Below, piece after piece: positions 33,466 to 40,577 of a stretch of 40,955 bases of DNA. This DNA comes from a virus. Position numbers and translations under genes: made by a program. The stretch lies in IMG/VR virus record IMGVR_UViG_3300020385_000002, positions 1 through 40,955 of that record; one strand, 5' to 3'. The notes beneath the pieces were generated by a model. The model was not told the DNA's origin. It saw only the letters and a list, made by a program, of their open reading frames with translations, and made no database searches. Within the stretch, counting starts at the first letter, position 1; every line of letters starts with the position of its first letter.

Positions 33466-34130
33466 CTGTACTGCTCCCCTCTGGCATCAAACAGCTCTTG
33501 AGTAACCCACCCAATGCCTTCACACAAATGGCACTGCGACTGCCTGCCGAAACACTCAGGGCATGGAACTGTTGGTATGGACTTGTTGATCAATGCCGCC
33601 AGCGACTTAATATGCCCCTGAGCCTCGTTGATATACAAGTGTCGGCCTGGTCCGGAATGTAAACTATTCAGCCGCTTGCCAATTTGCTTAACTTCAAAGA
33701 CCAGGGCTTGAAACTCAGACTTGTCCGGGGGCTCAAACGTCGTAGGCTTAGGCCGCAGCTCCTCATGAACATCCTGAATCATGGGGGCTGTAACCTTTTC
33801 GATTCCCCCTTGACGTTCAGAAGCTATGGCTAAAACCTCACTTCTTTGATCTTCCGGTACATCGCTTAATTTCAAAGCTGCTCGCAAGCTGGGGACATCA
33901 TGTTCCTGCTTAATCTCAGCAGCTTTCAACAGGTTGTAACCCTGTCGCCAGCCCGTCTCAATCTCAGACTCCATGTAATCCTTAAGTGTGCCGTAACCGC
34001 CTTCTCGAAACAGCTCGTTGTCTCGTATTTCAATCAAAGCCTTGCCAGCTTCAAAGAAACCTGAGAGCCCCCGCTTAACTGTTTCATTGAGGCGACGGAA
34101 CGCGTCCTTGCGTTCGATCTGACCATCCAT
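33462..34130 (-). CDS. Protein with C-terminal DnaJ-like zinc finger
   Basis: A 222-residue protein. The N-terminal half (GFFEAGKALIEIRDNELFREGGYGTLKDYMESEIETGWRQ) resembles the FxxGxxLxxIRDxxLYR...TFxxYCxxxWG domain found in phage and plasmid DNA-associated proteins. The C-terminus has CPECFGRQSQCHLCEGIGW, a four-Cys zinc motif like DnaJ repeats. DNA binding is likely, function unknown. It is coupled to the helicase gene by a 4-base overlap. Confidence 0.75.
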   Translation of the reverse strand: MDGQIERKDAFRRLNETVKRGLSGFFEAGKALIEIRDNELFREGGYGTLKDYMESEIETGWRQGYNLLKAAEIKQEHDVPSLRAALKLSDVPEDQRSEVLAIASERQGGIEKVTAPMIQDVHEELRPKPTTFEPPDKSEFQALVFEVKQIGKRLNSLHSGPGRHLYINEAQGHIKSLAALINKSIPTVPCPECFGRQSQCHLCEGIGWVTQELFDARGEQYR

Positions 34131-34141
34131 GCCAACCCCCG

Positions 34142-34705
34142 CTATTCCTTTGGCAAACCGCCAATTTTGATATTCATTTTCTGTGATGCTGGAACGATTC
34201 GGATTCCATCCGGCTCCTCGCCCGTGCCTAACGTAGACTCTGTACCCAGGACATACTCTTTGATCGGAGTCTTTCGCAGAGATTTAGTAATGCGAACAGC
34301 GTCTTCTAATTCCCTAGCAATGTCTTCAGGCTGCTGGTCTAGCCAACTGAAAAAACTTTCATCATCAACCACTTCAACAGTTTCCTTAGTGTCTAGCACC
34401 TGGTAGGAAGCGTGATCGGTATGCACGGTCTTTACCCTGCCGCCGTTTTCGTGAATCATCTGGGAGACCAGGGCCTGAACCTGTGAGTTAAAATGGTATT
34501 TAAGAGCAGCGATCTTGCGATCAATAACACTGACCTGCTTTTGGATCTGTATCTGCATGTTCTTTTTGCAGAATTCCAACCCACTTAGCTCTTTTCCGTA
34601 CCAGTTTAGAAGGCTCTTGGGGTTACCAACATGGATAACACCTTCCTCAACTAATTCTTGAATCTCGATCTCTTCTTGCTGCTCTTGTGTGATTTGTTCA
34701 GTCAC
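34142..34705 (-). CDS. Gp157/Gam-like recombination accessory protein
   Basis: A 187-residue protein. A long coiled coil (about residues 40-85) is followed by HASYQVLDTKETVEVVDDESFFSWL and TPIKEYVL...PDGIRIVPASQKMNIKIG. This layout is shared by Siphovirus Gp157-like and Mu Gam-like proteins, which often lie next to annealing proteins; Gam-type proteins protect DNA ends from host nucleases. The GTG start has GAGGAGGTGGACGC upstream and overlaps the ERF gene stop. Confidence 0.75.
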   Translation of the reverse strand: MTEQITQEQQEEIEIQELVEEGVIHVGNPKSLLNWYGKELSGLEFCKKNMQIQIQKQVSVIDRKIAALKYHFNSQVQALVSQMIHENGGRVKTVHTDHASYQVLDTKETVEVVDDESFFSWLDQQPEDIARELEDAVRITKSLRKTPIKEYVLGTESTLGTGEEPDGIRIVPASQKMNIKIGGLPKE

Positions 34706-35697
34706 GCGTCCACCTCCTCGGCAGCAACCAGGTCAGCCATCATTTGATCTGCAAGGCTTTCCCTGGGCGCAATTTCAATCTTGTCGAAATCATTCGCGCT
34801 TACCCCTTCAATGACATAATCGCCATCCTTCCAATGCTGATGAACAAACGGTTGCCCCGCTGGCCAATTTTCATCAGGCCTTTCAGTGTTGCGAGTCCAT
34901 GAGATAATCACTTCCCCGTTGTTGGGCTCTTGCACTGCCTCATCAACTAGCTTGATCGTGTCTTTGCAGAATGTCTTTATCTCAGCTCCGCTTGAAGTAG
35001 TAATCACCCAGAGCTGCCAGCCATCTGGCTTCTTCTTATCTTTGGCAATCATCTTGTGATCTACAATGATGAAGCTGTCTCGACCTCGCAGTGTGCCTGC
35101 TGGGCCGGGATCGCCGTAGAAATCTCCTGAAGAAGCTGACCCAGTAGCGGGCGGGGTTTGCCTCTCTTCCGAGGCCCCGCTAACAGGGCCAGTCTTCTTC
35201 TTTGGAGTAGCGGCCTTTTTAGGAGCCGCTTTCTTGCTGATCTTCGGAGCGGAGGAGCGTGTCCGATTCTCAGCTTTTTCCTGATGCGCAAACTCAGCGG
35301 AGTCATCGCCTCCCCTGGGCAGGTTTAATGCTCCCACAATAGCAAACTTTGCAGCATAAGAATACATTGAGCCGCACTGTTGAACCAGCGGTTGGCGACC
35401 CCCAGGAGATTCAATAACTTCGCAATAAACGGATTCCCGTTCACCGCTTGGGCCATAGTTCAAAGATCCTTCAACCCGGAATTTCATCTTTCCAGATTCA
35501 AGCTCTTGAACGGTTGCCCTGGGCAAGGAGAAAGAAAGCCCGGTTCCGTCAAGCGCGTCGTTTGCTACTTCTCTTACTTGCTCTACTGAAGTGCTTTGCC
35601 ATGCCCCAGCGTCAATGGTTTTTGCTACATGCTTGCGATCAATAGAAGCCAATGCTTCAAGCAATGGTGATGGTGTAAGTGTCTGTTCTGCGTCCAT
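34702..35697 (-). CDS. ERF-family single-strand annealing protein
   Basis: A 331-residue protein. The ERF core ends in QCGSMYSYAAKFAIVGALNLPRGGDDSA (about residues 105-135), matching the SxYxxxYxLxxxLxxxxxxDDDA signature. A basic Lys/Ala/Pro linker follows, then a second domain (FIIVDHKMIAKDKK...WQLWVITTSSGAEIKTFCKDT) that looks like an OB-type beta barrel. ERF proteins anneal complementary single strands and help circularise or recombine phage DNA. The start at 35697 has AAAGGAAAGG upstream; the longer frame does not. Confidence 0.85.
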   Translation of the reverse strand: MDAEQTLTPSPLLEALASIDRKHVAKTIDAGAWQSTSVEQVREVANDALDGTGLSFSLPRATVQELESGKMKFRVEGSLNYGPSGERESVYCEVIESPGGRQPLVQQCGSMYSYAAKFAIVGALNLPRGGDDSAEFAHQEKAENRTRSSAPKISKKAAPKKAATPKKKTGPVSGASEERQTPPATGSASSGDFYGDPGPAGTLRGRDSFIIVDHKMIAKDKKKPDGWQLWVITTSSGAEIKTFCKDTIKLVDEAVQEPNNGEVIISWTRNTERPDENWPAGQPFVHQHWKDGDYVIEGVSANDFDKIEIAPRESLADQMMADLVAAEEVDA

Positions 35698-35714
35698 GCA
35701 ATAAACCTTTCCTT

Positions 35715-36102
35715 TGTGTCTTCGATTGTCTTTGCGCAACTACTGCGTGCCTTCCCGTGTAAAACGATTAGGCCTTGTTATGACTTGAGCTTTCTGTGTC
35801 CTGGCCTGAGCTAACAGAACCCCACAAGCTCACGGAATAGTCCCCCTGACCAAACCGACACAGCTCTGTGTCCGAATTGTGCTGCTTTGTGTCTGAAAGC
35901 CTGGATGACTTCCAATTTCTAGTTAGCCGAGCCACAATATCTTGTATACGATTCATGCCGAACCCCTTGTTTTCGTATCGACATTGGGCCAATCAAATTG
36001 TCAGAGCCTGTACCGCCCATTGCGATATGCTCTTTTCCTGTACCCAATGACCACTTTACTATCATTTTTTGTAGCTCTGTGTCAAGCGAGCTATTGTGTG
36101 TC
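35715..36102. repeat. Cluster of GACACA/TGTGTC repeats around the integrase 3' end
   Basis: The plus-strand hexamer TGTGTC occurs at 35715, 35795, 35867, 35888, 36078 and 36097. An opposing GACACA at 35857 forms a 7+2+7 inverted repeat GACACAGCTCTGTGTC (35857-35872). On the minus strand the consensus is GACACARAGC. The sites lie in the last part of the integrase gene, the following short gene and the gap beyond. Integrase arm-type sites or operators are the leading ideas; a partial duplication of coding sequence explains some copies. Confidence 0.6.
35768..35956 (-). CDS. Short hypothetical protein overlapping the integrase end
   Basis: A 62-residue Ser/Asp/Gln-rich protein. AAGGGGTTCGGC precedes the ATG at 35956, and it overlaps the integrase gene by 38 bases. 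The middle (SDTKQHNSDTELC) resembles the integrase tail (GTKTHNSSLDTELQ), and the underlying DNA is similar too, so this may have arisen by duplication of the integrase 3' end. It could equally be a non-coding attachment region with an open frame. Confidence 0.45.
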   Translation of the reverse strand: MNRIQDIVARLTRNWKSSRLSDTKQHNSDTELCRFGQGDYSVSLWGSVSSGQDTESSSHNKA

Positions 36103-37232
36103 TTTGTGCCACACACTTTTTCCAGGTCGTAATCTGAGATCGTGTCGTAATGCTTGTCCTGTACAGCCTTAGAATGCCCTGTCCATTGGGCGATGACAAA
36201 CCCATCATGCCCCTGTTGCCTCCAGGTCGTAATCCTAGACTTGCGTAACATCATGAAGGTAAAGGGCTCAACCCCAGCTTTCTTCTGAGCATTTTTCAGC
36301 TCCCTGGTAATAGAAGATCCATGAACCCTATTGCCTTCAACCAAACCACAAACAGTTTTGTCCTGCATAGCCGTGTCCCAGGGCATAAGGCCCCGGTCGT
36401 TATCGGGTCTCGCATAGCCTAAAGCCTGCTCGTGTAAGATTTTGGCAGTCGCTTTTCTCATAAACTCACGCGATATAGGACAAATTCTTTCCCTTGTCTT
36501 CCTCTTAGGAATGAGGGCTTGAGGATACTTCTCGTCAATTATGTGCATGTCTCTCCACTTTTGGTGCAATGCCTCCCCGGTCCTCATGCCAAGCTCGTAA
36601 CAAAGGAGAAGCATCCAGCCCACGCCTGGAGAACAAAATGACACAACGCGATCAACCTCATTGGCAGAGATGACCCTTCGAATGACGTTCTTTGTTTCTG
36701 GATTTGATTTCAAATGTTCAAAATTGTGTGCAGCAATCAGATCGTGCTTTTTCGCAAAATTGAAAATGGTTTTAACTGCACGAACTTGGTTGCAGACCGT
36801 GGCTTCCACAAGAGGTTTTTCCCTGGATCCGCGAGATGACTGAGATGGCAGCCAAAGCTCAAACAATGTGGCCTCTTCAGCAGTAATCGACTCAATAGCC
36901 CGGCTTGCTGTAAATCGCTGGATGAGCCTGGAAAAAGCTCTCTTATGTATAAACGTGGTCCCCTTGGCCTGATTCGCTTTCAAAGCGAAGTATCTATCAT
37001 GCCACTGCCCAAGAGTGAGCTGCCTGGTAATCGTTGAACGTACAGGCTCCCTGGCATGGTCGGCAATCAACCGACGCATAAACGCGTCCGCCTGGCGTTT
37101 AGTTGCAGATCCTCCGCAATCATTACGCTTCCCTAGCTCTCGACCTAATGACTTCCCCCGCTTTTTGCCCTGGATGTCAGTCCATCGAACGATCCAATAA
37201 TCGCCGTGTTTCGCAACTATATAATTTTTCAT
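35919..37232 (-). CDS. int: Tyrosine recombinase / integrase
   Basis: A 437-residue integrase. The start is the ATG at 37230-37232, with AGGATTTGAAA upstream. There is an N-terminal arm-type domain (about 1-65), a core-binding domain (about 70-170, LTLGQWHDRYF...) and a catalytic domain with Arg217 (GMRTGEAL), Arg333 in LRKSR, His353 in WTGHS and nucleophile Tyr362 in KHYDT. The His of the usual HxxR box is Arg330, a substitution seen in some active members. About 75 residues extend beyond Tyr362. It implies lysogeny, uncommon but known among T7-like podoviruses. No attP core was identified. Confidence 0.92.
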   Translation of the reverse strand: MKNYIVAKHGDYWIVRWTDIQGKKRGKSLGRELGKRNDCGGSATKRQADAFMRRLIADHAREPVRSTITRQLTLGQWHDRYFALKANQAKGTTFIHKRAFSRLIQRFTASRAIESITAEEATLFELWLPSQSSRGSREKPLVEATVCNQVRAVKTIFNFAKKHDLIAAHNFEHLKSNPETKNVIRRVISANEVDRVVSFCSPGVGWMLLLCYELGMRTGEALHQKWRDMHIIDEKYPQALIPKRKTRERICPISREFMRKATAKILHEQALGYARPDNDRGLMPWDTAMQDKTVCGLVEGNRVHGSSITRELKNAQKKAGVEPFTFMMLRKSRITTWRQQGHDGFVIAQWTGHSKAVQDKHYDTISDYDLEKVCGTKTHNSSLDTELQKMIVKWSLGTGKEHIAMGGTGSDNLIGPMSIRKQGVRHESYTRYCGSAN

Positions 37233-37262
37233 TTTCAAATCCTGGTAGGTAATTCAAATCCG
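37233..37262 (-). promoter_or_regulatory. Integrase leader with ACCTACCAGGA ribosome site
   Basis: The untranslated stretch before the integrase start contains TTACCTACCAGGATTTGAAA. It resembles the CAACTACCAAGGAG leader found before other early genes (38122, 38706, 39564 and 40578), with the AGGA acting as ribosome binding site. It supports the ATG at 37232 over the in-frame TTG at 37238. Confidence 0.5.
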
Positions 37263-37280
37263 GAAAAGACCGCAGAGATG

Positions 37281-37309
37281 ACTATAGGCTCATTCTTGAC
37301 GCTTTTCAA
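37281..37309 (-). promoter_or_regulatory. Sigma70-like promoter of the integrase gene
   Basis: On the minus strand TTGAAA (37309-37304), a 17-base spacer and TATAGT (37286-37281) lie about 50 bases before the integrase ATG, inside the end of the preceding small gene. The match is close to the sigma70 consensus and would give integrase expression from host polymerase independent of the early operon. Confidence 0.6.
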
Positions 37310-37481
37310 TAGCTTCATTGACTGCTCTGAATACTGCTGTATACAAGGGTATTTTGGTCCCGTCCCCGCTTTCATTTTCCATGAGATCGCGGAGGATCTT
37401 GGCCCGATCTATCACGGGAATCGTCTTCGGTATCTGTAAAGTATCGACCTGTTGGCGGCTCTTATTGCTATCCTGTGGCAT
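37290..37481 (-). CDS. Small hypothetical protein upstream of integrase
   Basis: A 63-residue charged helical protein (RAKILRDLMENESGDG...FRAVNEAIEKRQE). AGGGAGCGCAAAC precedes the ATG. It lies directly upstream of the integrase and holds the integrase promoter in its 3' end. Excisionases or small regulators often occupy this place, but no helix-turn-helix or winged-helix signature is seen, so no function is assigned. Confidence 0.6.
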   Translation of the reverse strand: MPQDSNKSRQQVDTLQIPKTIPVIDRAKILRDLMENESGDGTKIPLYTAVFRAVNEAIEKRQE

Positions 37482-37541
37482 GTTTGCGCTCCCTGGTTAG
37501 ATTGGTACAATGTTAAGGAATTTCCTTGGTAGGTTATTCAT

Positions 37542-37580
37542 GCCCTCCCCTTTCTTCGGATTGGGGAGGGCGTTTCGTTT
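37542..37580 (+). terminator. Strong hairpin with plus-side T-rich tail
   Basis: A perfect 9-bp stem GCCCTCCCC/GGGGAGGGC (37542-37550 and 37563-37571) with a 12-base loop is followed on the plus side by GTTTCGTTTA. It starts right after the stop of the leftward gene ending at 37579. On the minus side the tail is ATGAATAACC, so for the leftward operon it is more likely a stability or partial attenuation element; it could stop antisense transcription. Confidence 0.55.
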
Positions 37581-37917
37581 ATGTGTTATTGGTACCGGCA
37601 GCAGTCTTTCCTACGCATTTCCACAGCGTAGCTTCATAATCGTACTCTTCACCTCCGCCAGCCTGCCACCGTTTGCACTTTGCCCACCTCCAGGCTTTGT
37701 TCTTGTAAGGCCCGACCTTTTCGTATTTGTAATGATGAAGGTATGGGCAAGGGCCACCGCTACAGCTCACGGTCCTACCGTCTTCGGTCCTGTAAACGCT
37801 GGCATTTATAACTGCAAAGTTATATTCAGAATGCCCGTCAACGGTCGCATATCCGGGCTCATATAAATGCTCTTTGGTGAACTGGATGACATCACCAGGA
37901 ATCGGGTAGTCGTTCAT
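37579..37917 (-). CDS. Hypothetical early protein
   Basis: A 112-residue protein with five Cys residues (CSGGPC; KCKRW; KCVG) and many aromatic residues. The N-terminus (PIPGDVIQFTKEHLYEPGYATVDGHSEYN) looks like a small beta barrel. It is coupled to the preceding gene by a 4-base overlap. No family is recognised. The paired Cys residues could bind a metal. Confidence 0.65.
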   Translation of the reverse strand: MNDYPIPGDVIQFTKEHLYEPGYATVDGHSEYNFAVINASVYRTEDGRTVSCSGGPCPYLHHYKYEKVGPYKNKAWRWAKCKRWQAGGGEEYDYEATLWKCVGKTAAGTNNT

Positions 37918-38114
37918 GATTGGCTCTCAATCTTTACGCCAAGCTGAACCTGTGACCCATTCATACAAACGTGGTCAATCTCTGAACATTCGCCGCGATT
38001 CTGACCCTCAAATTCTACAAAGACGAAACACCTGCCCGCCAACATGCCCATAAGCCGACACAAATCATCGTTTGTCATTTGGTTTGCAATCTGAACAATC
38101 TTATCGGTATCCAT
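37914..38114 (-). CDS. Hypothetical early protein
   Basis: A 66-residue protein: a short helical N-terminus (KIVQIANQMTNDDLCRLMGMLAG) and a beta-type C-terminus (CFVFVEFEGQNRGECSEIDHVCMNGSQVQLGV). ACTACCAAGGAGATACGAA precedes the ATG, one of the repeated early leaders. Function unknown. Confidence 0.65.
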   Translation of the reverse strand: MDTDKIVQIANQMTNDDLCRLMGMLAGRCFVFVEFEGQNRGECSEIDHVCMNGSQVQLGVKIESQS

Positions 38115-38121
38115 TTCGTAT

Positions 38122-38149
38122 CTCCTTGGTAGTGTTAAAGATGACTATC
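38122..38149 (-). promoter_or_regulatory. Repeated early-gene leader, copy A
   Basis: On the minus strand GATAGTCATC (38149-38140), 6 bases, then ACTACCAAGGAG (38133-38122) precede the gene at 38114. The same two blocks in the same order, 7 bases apart, precede the gene starting at 38698. AAGGAG is the ribosome binding site. GATAGT could be a -10 element, but no convincing -35 was found. Confidence 0.55.
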
Positions 38150-38384
38150 ATTCAGGATAATCGCGTCCGTGAATGTTCGGCCCGGAAGGCCATTCGAATC
38201 CTCGCAAGTGTTCCGGTACATGGCTCTGCCTGGCTTTTTCGATTGCAGCCCTGGCCGCAATCATGGCCGCGTCTAATTCATCGCGGTATCCATTCAACCA
38301 GGTCAAGCCAGGACAATCACATAGATTTTCTAAGGCCTCTAGTAGGATGGCCTGGGTATCGGGCTCTTGTGTTGGCTGTTTCAT
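38148..38384 (-). CDS. Hypothetical early protein
   Basis: A 78-residue helical protein. The start at 38384 is chosen because ATG overlaps the previous stop as ATGA and AGGAAGGGGG lies upstream; the longer open frame is antisense-like overlap with the previous gene. ILLEALENLCDCPGLTWLNGYRDELDAAMIAARAAIEKARQ forms two probable helices. Function unknown. Confidence 0.6.
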   Translation of the reverse strand: MKQPTQEPDTQAILLEALENLCDCPGLTWLNGYRDELDAAMIAARAAIEKARQSHVPEHLRGFEWPSGPNIHGRDYPE

Positions 38385-38698
38385 CCTTCGCCCCCTTCCT
38401 GGCTTGGGCAATCTGTGTTGAGGCTGCGCCCGGATTTCTTGGGTCCATCCAATAAAACAATCTTCCCAAGCATCCAGCGATTGGCCAGGTCTTCGGGTAG
38501 TGAACGACTGCCGAAAGGGCAATCGAACCTGCCAAAGATGACTTCTACAAATTCCTCGCCATGCGGCTTGTAGCCTGTTCGGTGGATTCGGTGAACAAAA
38601 TAGTCCTCTGGATCGTCTTTGAATCTAACTGTAATCCTGCCAAGATCCTCGAATATGTGCGGGTATCCGTTCGCGTCTTCTTTAATAATGCGGTCCAT
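38381..38698 (-). CDS. Hypothetical early protein
   Basis: A 105-residue protein. The start at 38698 has AAGGAGATACAGA directly upstream; the longer frame runs back into the previous gene. The first 60 residues are beta-rich (GRITVRFKDDPEDYFVHRIHRTGYKPHGEEFVEVIFGRF), and the C-terminus is basic, then acidic. No family is recognised. Confidence 0.65.
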   Translation of the reverse strand: MDRIIKEDANGYPHIFEDLGRITVRFKDDPEDYFVHRIHRTGYKPHGEEFVEVIFGRFDCPFGSRSLPEDLANRWMLGKIVLLDGPKKSGRSLNTDCPSQEGGEG

Positions 38699-38705
38699 TC
38701 TGTAT

Positions 38706-38749
38706 CTCCTTGGTAGTTGTTGCGGATGACTATCACAATGCCCATTGTG
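38706..38749 (-). promoter_or_regulatory. Repeated early-gene leader, copy B, with palindrome
   Basis: On the minus strand GATAGTCATC (38734-38725), 7 bases, then ACTACCAAGGAG (38717-38706) precede the gene at 38698. Immediately upstream lies a perfect 7+2+7 inverted repeat CACAATGCCCATTGTG (38734-38749). It overlaps the last codons of the previous gene, so it could be an operator or a chance product of coding sequence. Confidence 0.5.
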
Positions 38750-39194
38750 TTGAATTGTGATCGTATTCTGATGACCTGCCGACATATCGGGCATAATCAT
38801 AGCCCTCAGTATTGACGAAAATAGACCAGGCATAAAGAGGACATCGAACCTCGACAACGCGAACCGATGACGTTCGATGAAACTCATTCAACAAACCAGG
38901 ATCGTTCATGATCTTCGGCCAGCTGATGTCCTGTAGCCTGGGGGAATCGGAAAAAGATCCGCCAATGCCCTCGAACCAGTCCGGACGATCATGAAGTAAT
39001 GACGTAGTGAATTCGCTCCATTCCGAATCGGTCAAAGTTATGACCTTTTCAACAATGCAGCGTTCCGGAAGCGTATCACCCTCTGCAAGGTCTTCTCTGA
39101 TTTCTCTATCATTGTCAGTGAGAAAATGCTGCTTGTTGCATCTTGGGAAATACACCAACTCAAACCGGGTCTTTTCTAGCGTTTCGTTTTTCAT
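38733..39194 (-). CDS. Hypothetical early protein
   Basis: A 153-residue protein. The start at 39194 follows AGGAAAGGTATAGAT; the in-frame upstream ATG has no such site. It is acidic, with segments EKVITLTDSEWSEFTTSLLHDRPDWFEGIGG and RVVEVRCPLYAWSIFVNTEGYDYARYVG that resemble a small alpha/beta fold. No family is recognised. Its last codons contain the 38734-38749 palindrome. Confidence 0.65.
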   Translation of the reverse strand: MKNETLEKTRFELVYFPRCNKQHFLTDNDREIREDLAEGDTLPERCIVEKVITLTDSEWSEFTTSLLHDRPDWFEGIGGSFSDSPRLQDISWPKIMNDPGLLNEFHRTSSVRVVEVRCPLYAWSIFVNTEGYDYARYVGRSSEYDHNSTQWAL

Positions 39195-39236
39195 ATCTAT
39201 ACCTTTCCTGTATGCCATCGGCTGGATGGCTGTTAA

Positions 39237-39545
39237 TTAGTACCCAAGCCAGGCGAAAAGAGGACGCGCGTCGTTTTCGTCTTCTGGCTTTTCTTCTTCG
39301 ATGTATTCGTACCAGCTGGCCCCATGCCATCGGCATAAATCCCTGGCATGGTCTGTAGTCACATAGACTCGAACCGGGCTGTCTATGATGTCACATCCCT
39401 TTGAAAATTCCGCAATATCCGCTTGCTCTACTTCTTGGCTCATGTCGTTGTCTTTAGTTGTCTTGTCTGCCATTGTTCTAGCGTCTTTGGTAGTGCCATA
39501 CTTATGTACAGCTTCAAAAGTTCCATTGATTGGAAATGGTTGCAT
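39237..39545 (-). CDS. Hypothetical early protein
   Basis: A 102-residue acidic protein. The start at 39545 follows AGGGAGGACAACGAT. The N-terminal half is hydrophilic (KTTKDNDMSQEVEQADIAEFSKG); the second half contains PVRVYVTTDHARDLCRWHGASWYEYIEEEKP. It is small and strongly acidic, as many phage host-takeover or anti-defence proteins are, but no homology is recognised. It directly follows the ArdC gene. Confidence 0.65.
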   Translation of the reverse strand: MQPFPINGTFEAVHKYGTTKDARTMADKTTKDNDMSQEVEQADIAEFSKGCDIIDSPVRVYVTTDHARDLCRWHGASWYEYIEEEKPEDENDARPLFAWLGY

Positions 39546-39563
39546 ATCGTTGTCCTCCCTTGC

Positions 39564-39576
39564 TTGGTAGTTGTTG
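39564..39576 (-). promoter_or_regulatory. Repeated early-gene leader, copy D
   Basis: CAACAACTACCAA (39576-39564, minus strand) lies 19 bases before the ATG at 39545, followed by GCAAGGGAGGACAACGAT. Here the CAACTACCAA block is separated from the ribosome site by a few extra bases, unlike copies A, B and C, where it runs straight into GGAG. Confidence 0.5.
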
Positions 39577-39582
39577 GCGGTT

Positions 39583-40569
39583 CTACTTCTTGGCCTTGGG
39601 CTCATACTTCAAGGCCTCTTCGGCTTCACCCTGATCAGGATCAATGCTGAGAATCATGTTGGCGGCCTTGGTAGCTCGACCAGCAGCGAAAATGATGGCC
39701 TTCACATCATCTTTGAGCATGGAGACCCAATTCTGGATATATGCGTTCCGGTCTTGGATATCGTTATCGATCTCGATACCAAGAGTCGAATTAATGAAAG
39801 ACGCTCCAAGCTCTGCCACTAGTTCCTCTCTGCTGTAGGTCTCAGAACCGAATGCGGCTTGACCATCTACAGCCCTATTCAGTCTGTCTTTGTGGCCCGT
39901 ACTGTGTACCTGTTCATGGGCCAGGGTATGTAGATAGCTTTCCGGGCTCCTGAATTGATCCCGATTCGGCATCTGGATATGGTCCCTGGTTGGATCGTAG
40001 TAAGCCCGATCACCACCATTGGAGAAGGTAAGCGGCTCCCGGTTCATGTAGTCAGCCAGGACAGTATCGGCCTGATCTACTAGATCCTGATTGGTAGCGT
40101 CTTCGGATACCCATCCTTGACCATTCAAGCGGTCCAGCCTGGCAGCGTATCGGGCCAGGACATCAGCAGGCATTTCACACTGATCGAAATTGAAAACCGC
40201 GAAGCTCTTCAAGATCGGAATCTGTTTCCCGGTCTTCTTCTTGGTCTTCTTGTCTACTTCTTCAATGAAAGACCACCATACCGCCCGGCTTGACTTCTGG
40301 CCTTTGACAACGGAGCCGCCGAGCTTCTTGGCTTGCTTGAATGTGATCCACCAAGGAGAGGAGAAGCCTTGCAGCTCTGCAATCAATGGGAGAATCATGG
40401 CGTTGATGCCTTGGTATAGCTTGCCGGTACTGGCTGATCGTGGTCCGCCCTGCTGGCTCCATGATCTACGCCAAGGGATACGATCAGATTCAAGGGATTC
40501 GATCACCTGGCCTGTGATCTCTTCATATAGATTCGGCTTGGCTTTGGCTGTCTTGGTCTTGGTGGTCAT
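39583..40569 (-). CDS. ArdC-like antirestriction protein with zincin domain
   Basis: A 328-residue protein. The N-terminal domain (NLYEEITGQVIESLE, PWRRSW, GKLYQGINAMIL, WWITFKQAKKLGGSVVKGQKSS) is the ArdC-type single-strand DNA-binding domain. The C-terminal half is a zinc metallopeptidase fold with TLAHEQVHSTGH (His218, Glu219, His222) and EELVAELGASF (Glu253, likely third ligand). ArdC proteins protect incoming single-stranded plasmid DNA from restriction. As the first gene behind the early promoter it is placed to act first on entry. AACTACCAAGGAGCTACGACA precedes the ATG at 40569, and the longer frame back to 40737 includes promoter sequence. Confidence 0.92.
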   Translation of the reverse strand: MTTKTKTAKAKPNLYEEITGQVIESLESDRIPWRRSWSQQGGPRSASTGKLYQGINAMILPLIAELQGFSSPWWITFKQAKKLGGSVVKGQKSSRAVWWSFIEEVDKKTKKKTGKQIPILKSFAVFNFDQCEMPADVLARYAARLDRLNGQGWVSEDATNQDLVDQADTVLADYMNREPLTFSNGGDRAYYDPTRDHIQMPNRDQFRSPESYLHTLAHEQVHSTGHKDRLNRAVDGQAAFGSETYSREELVAELGASFINSTLGIEIDNDIQDRNAYIQNWVSMLKDDVKAIIFAAGRATKAANMILSIDPDQGEAEEALKYEPKAKK

Positions 40570-40577
40570 TGTCGTAG

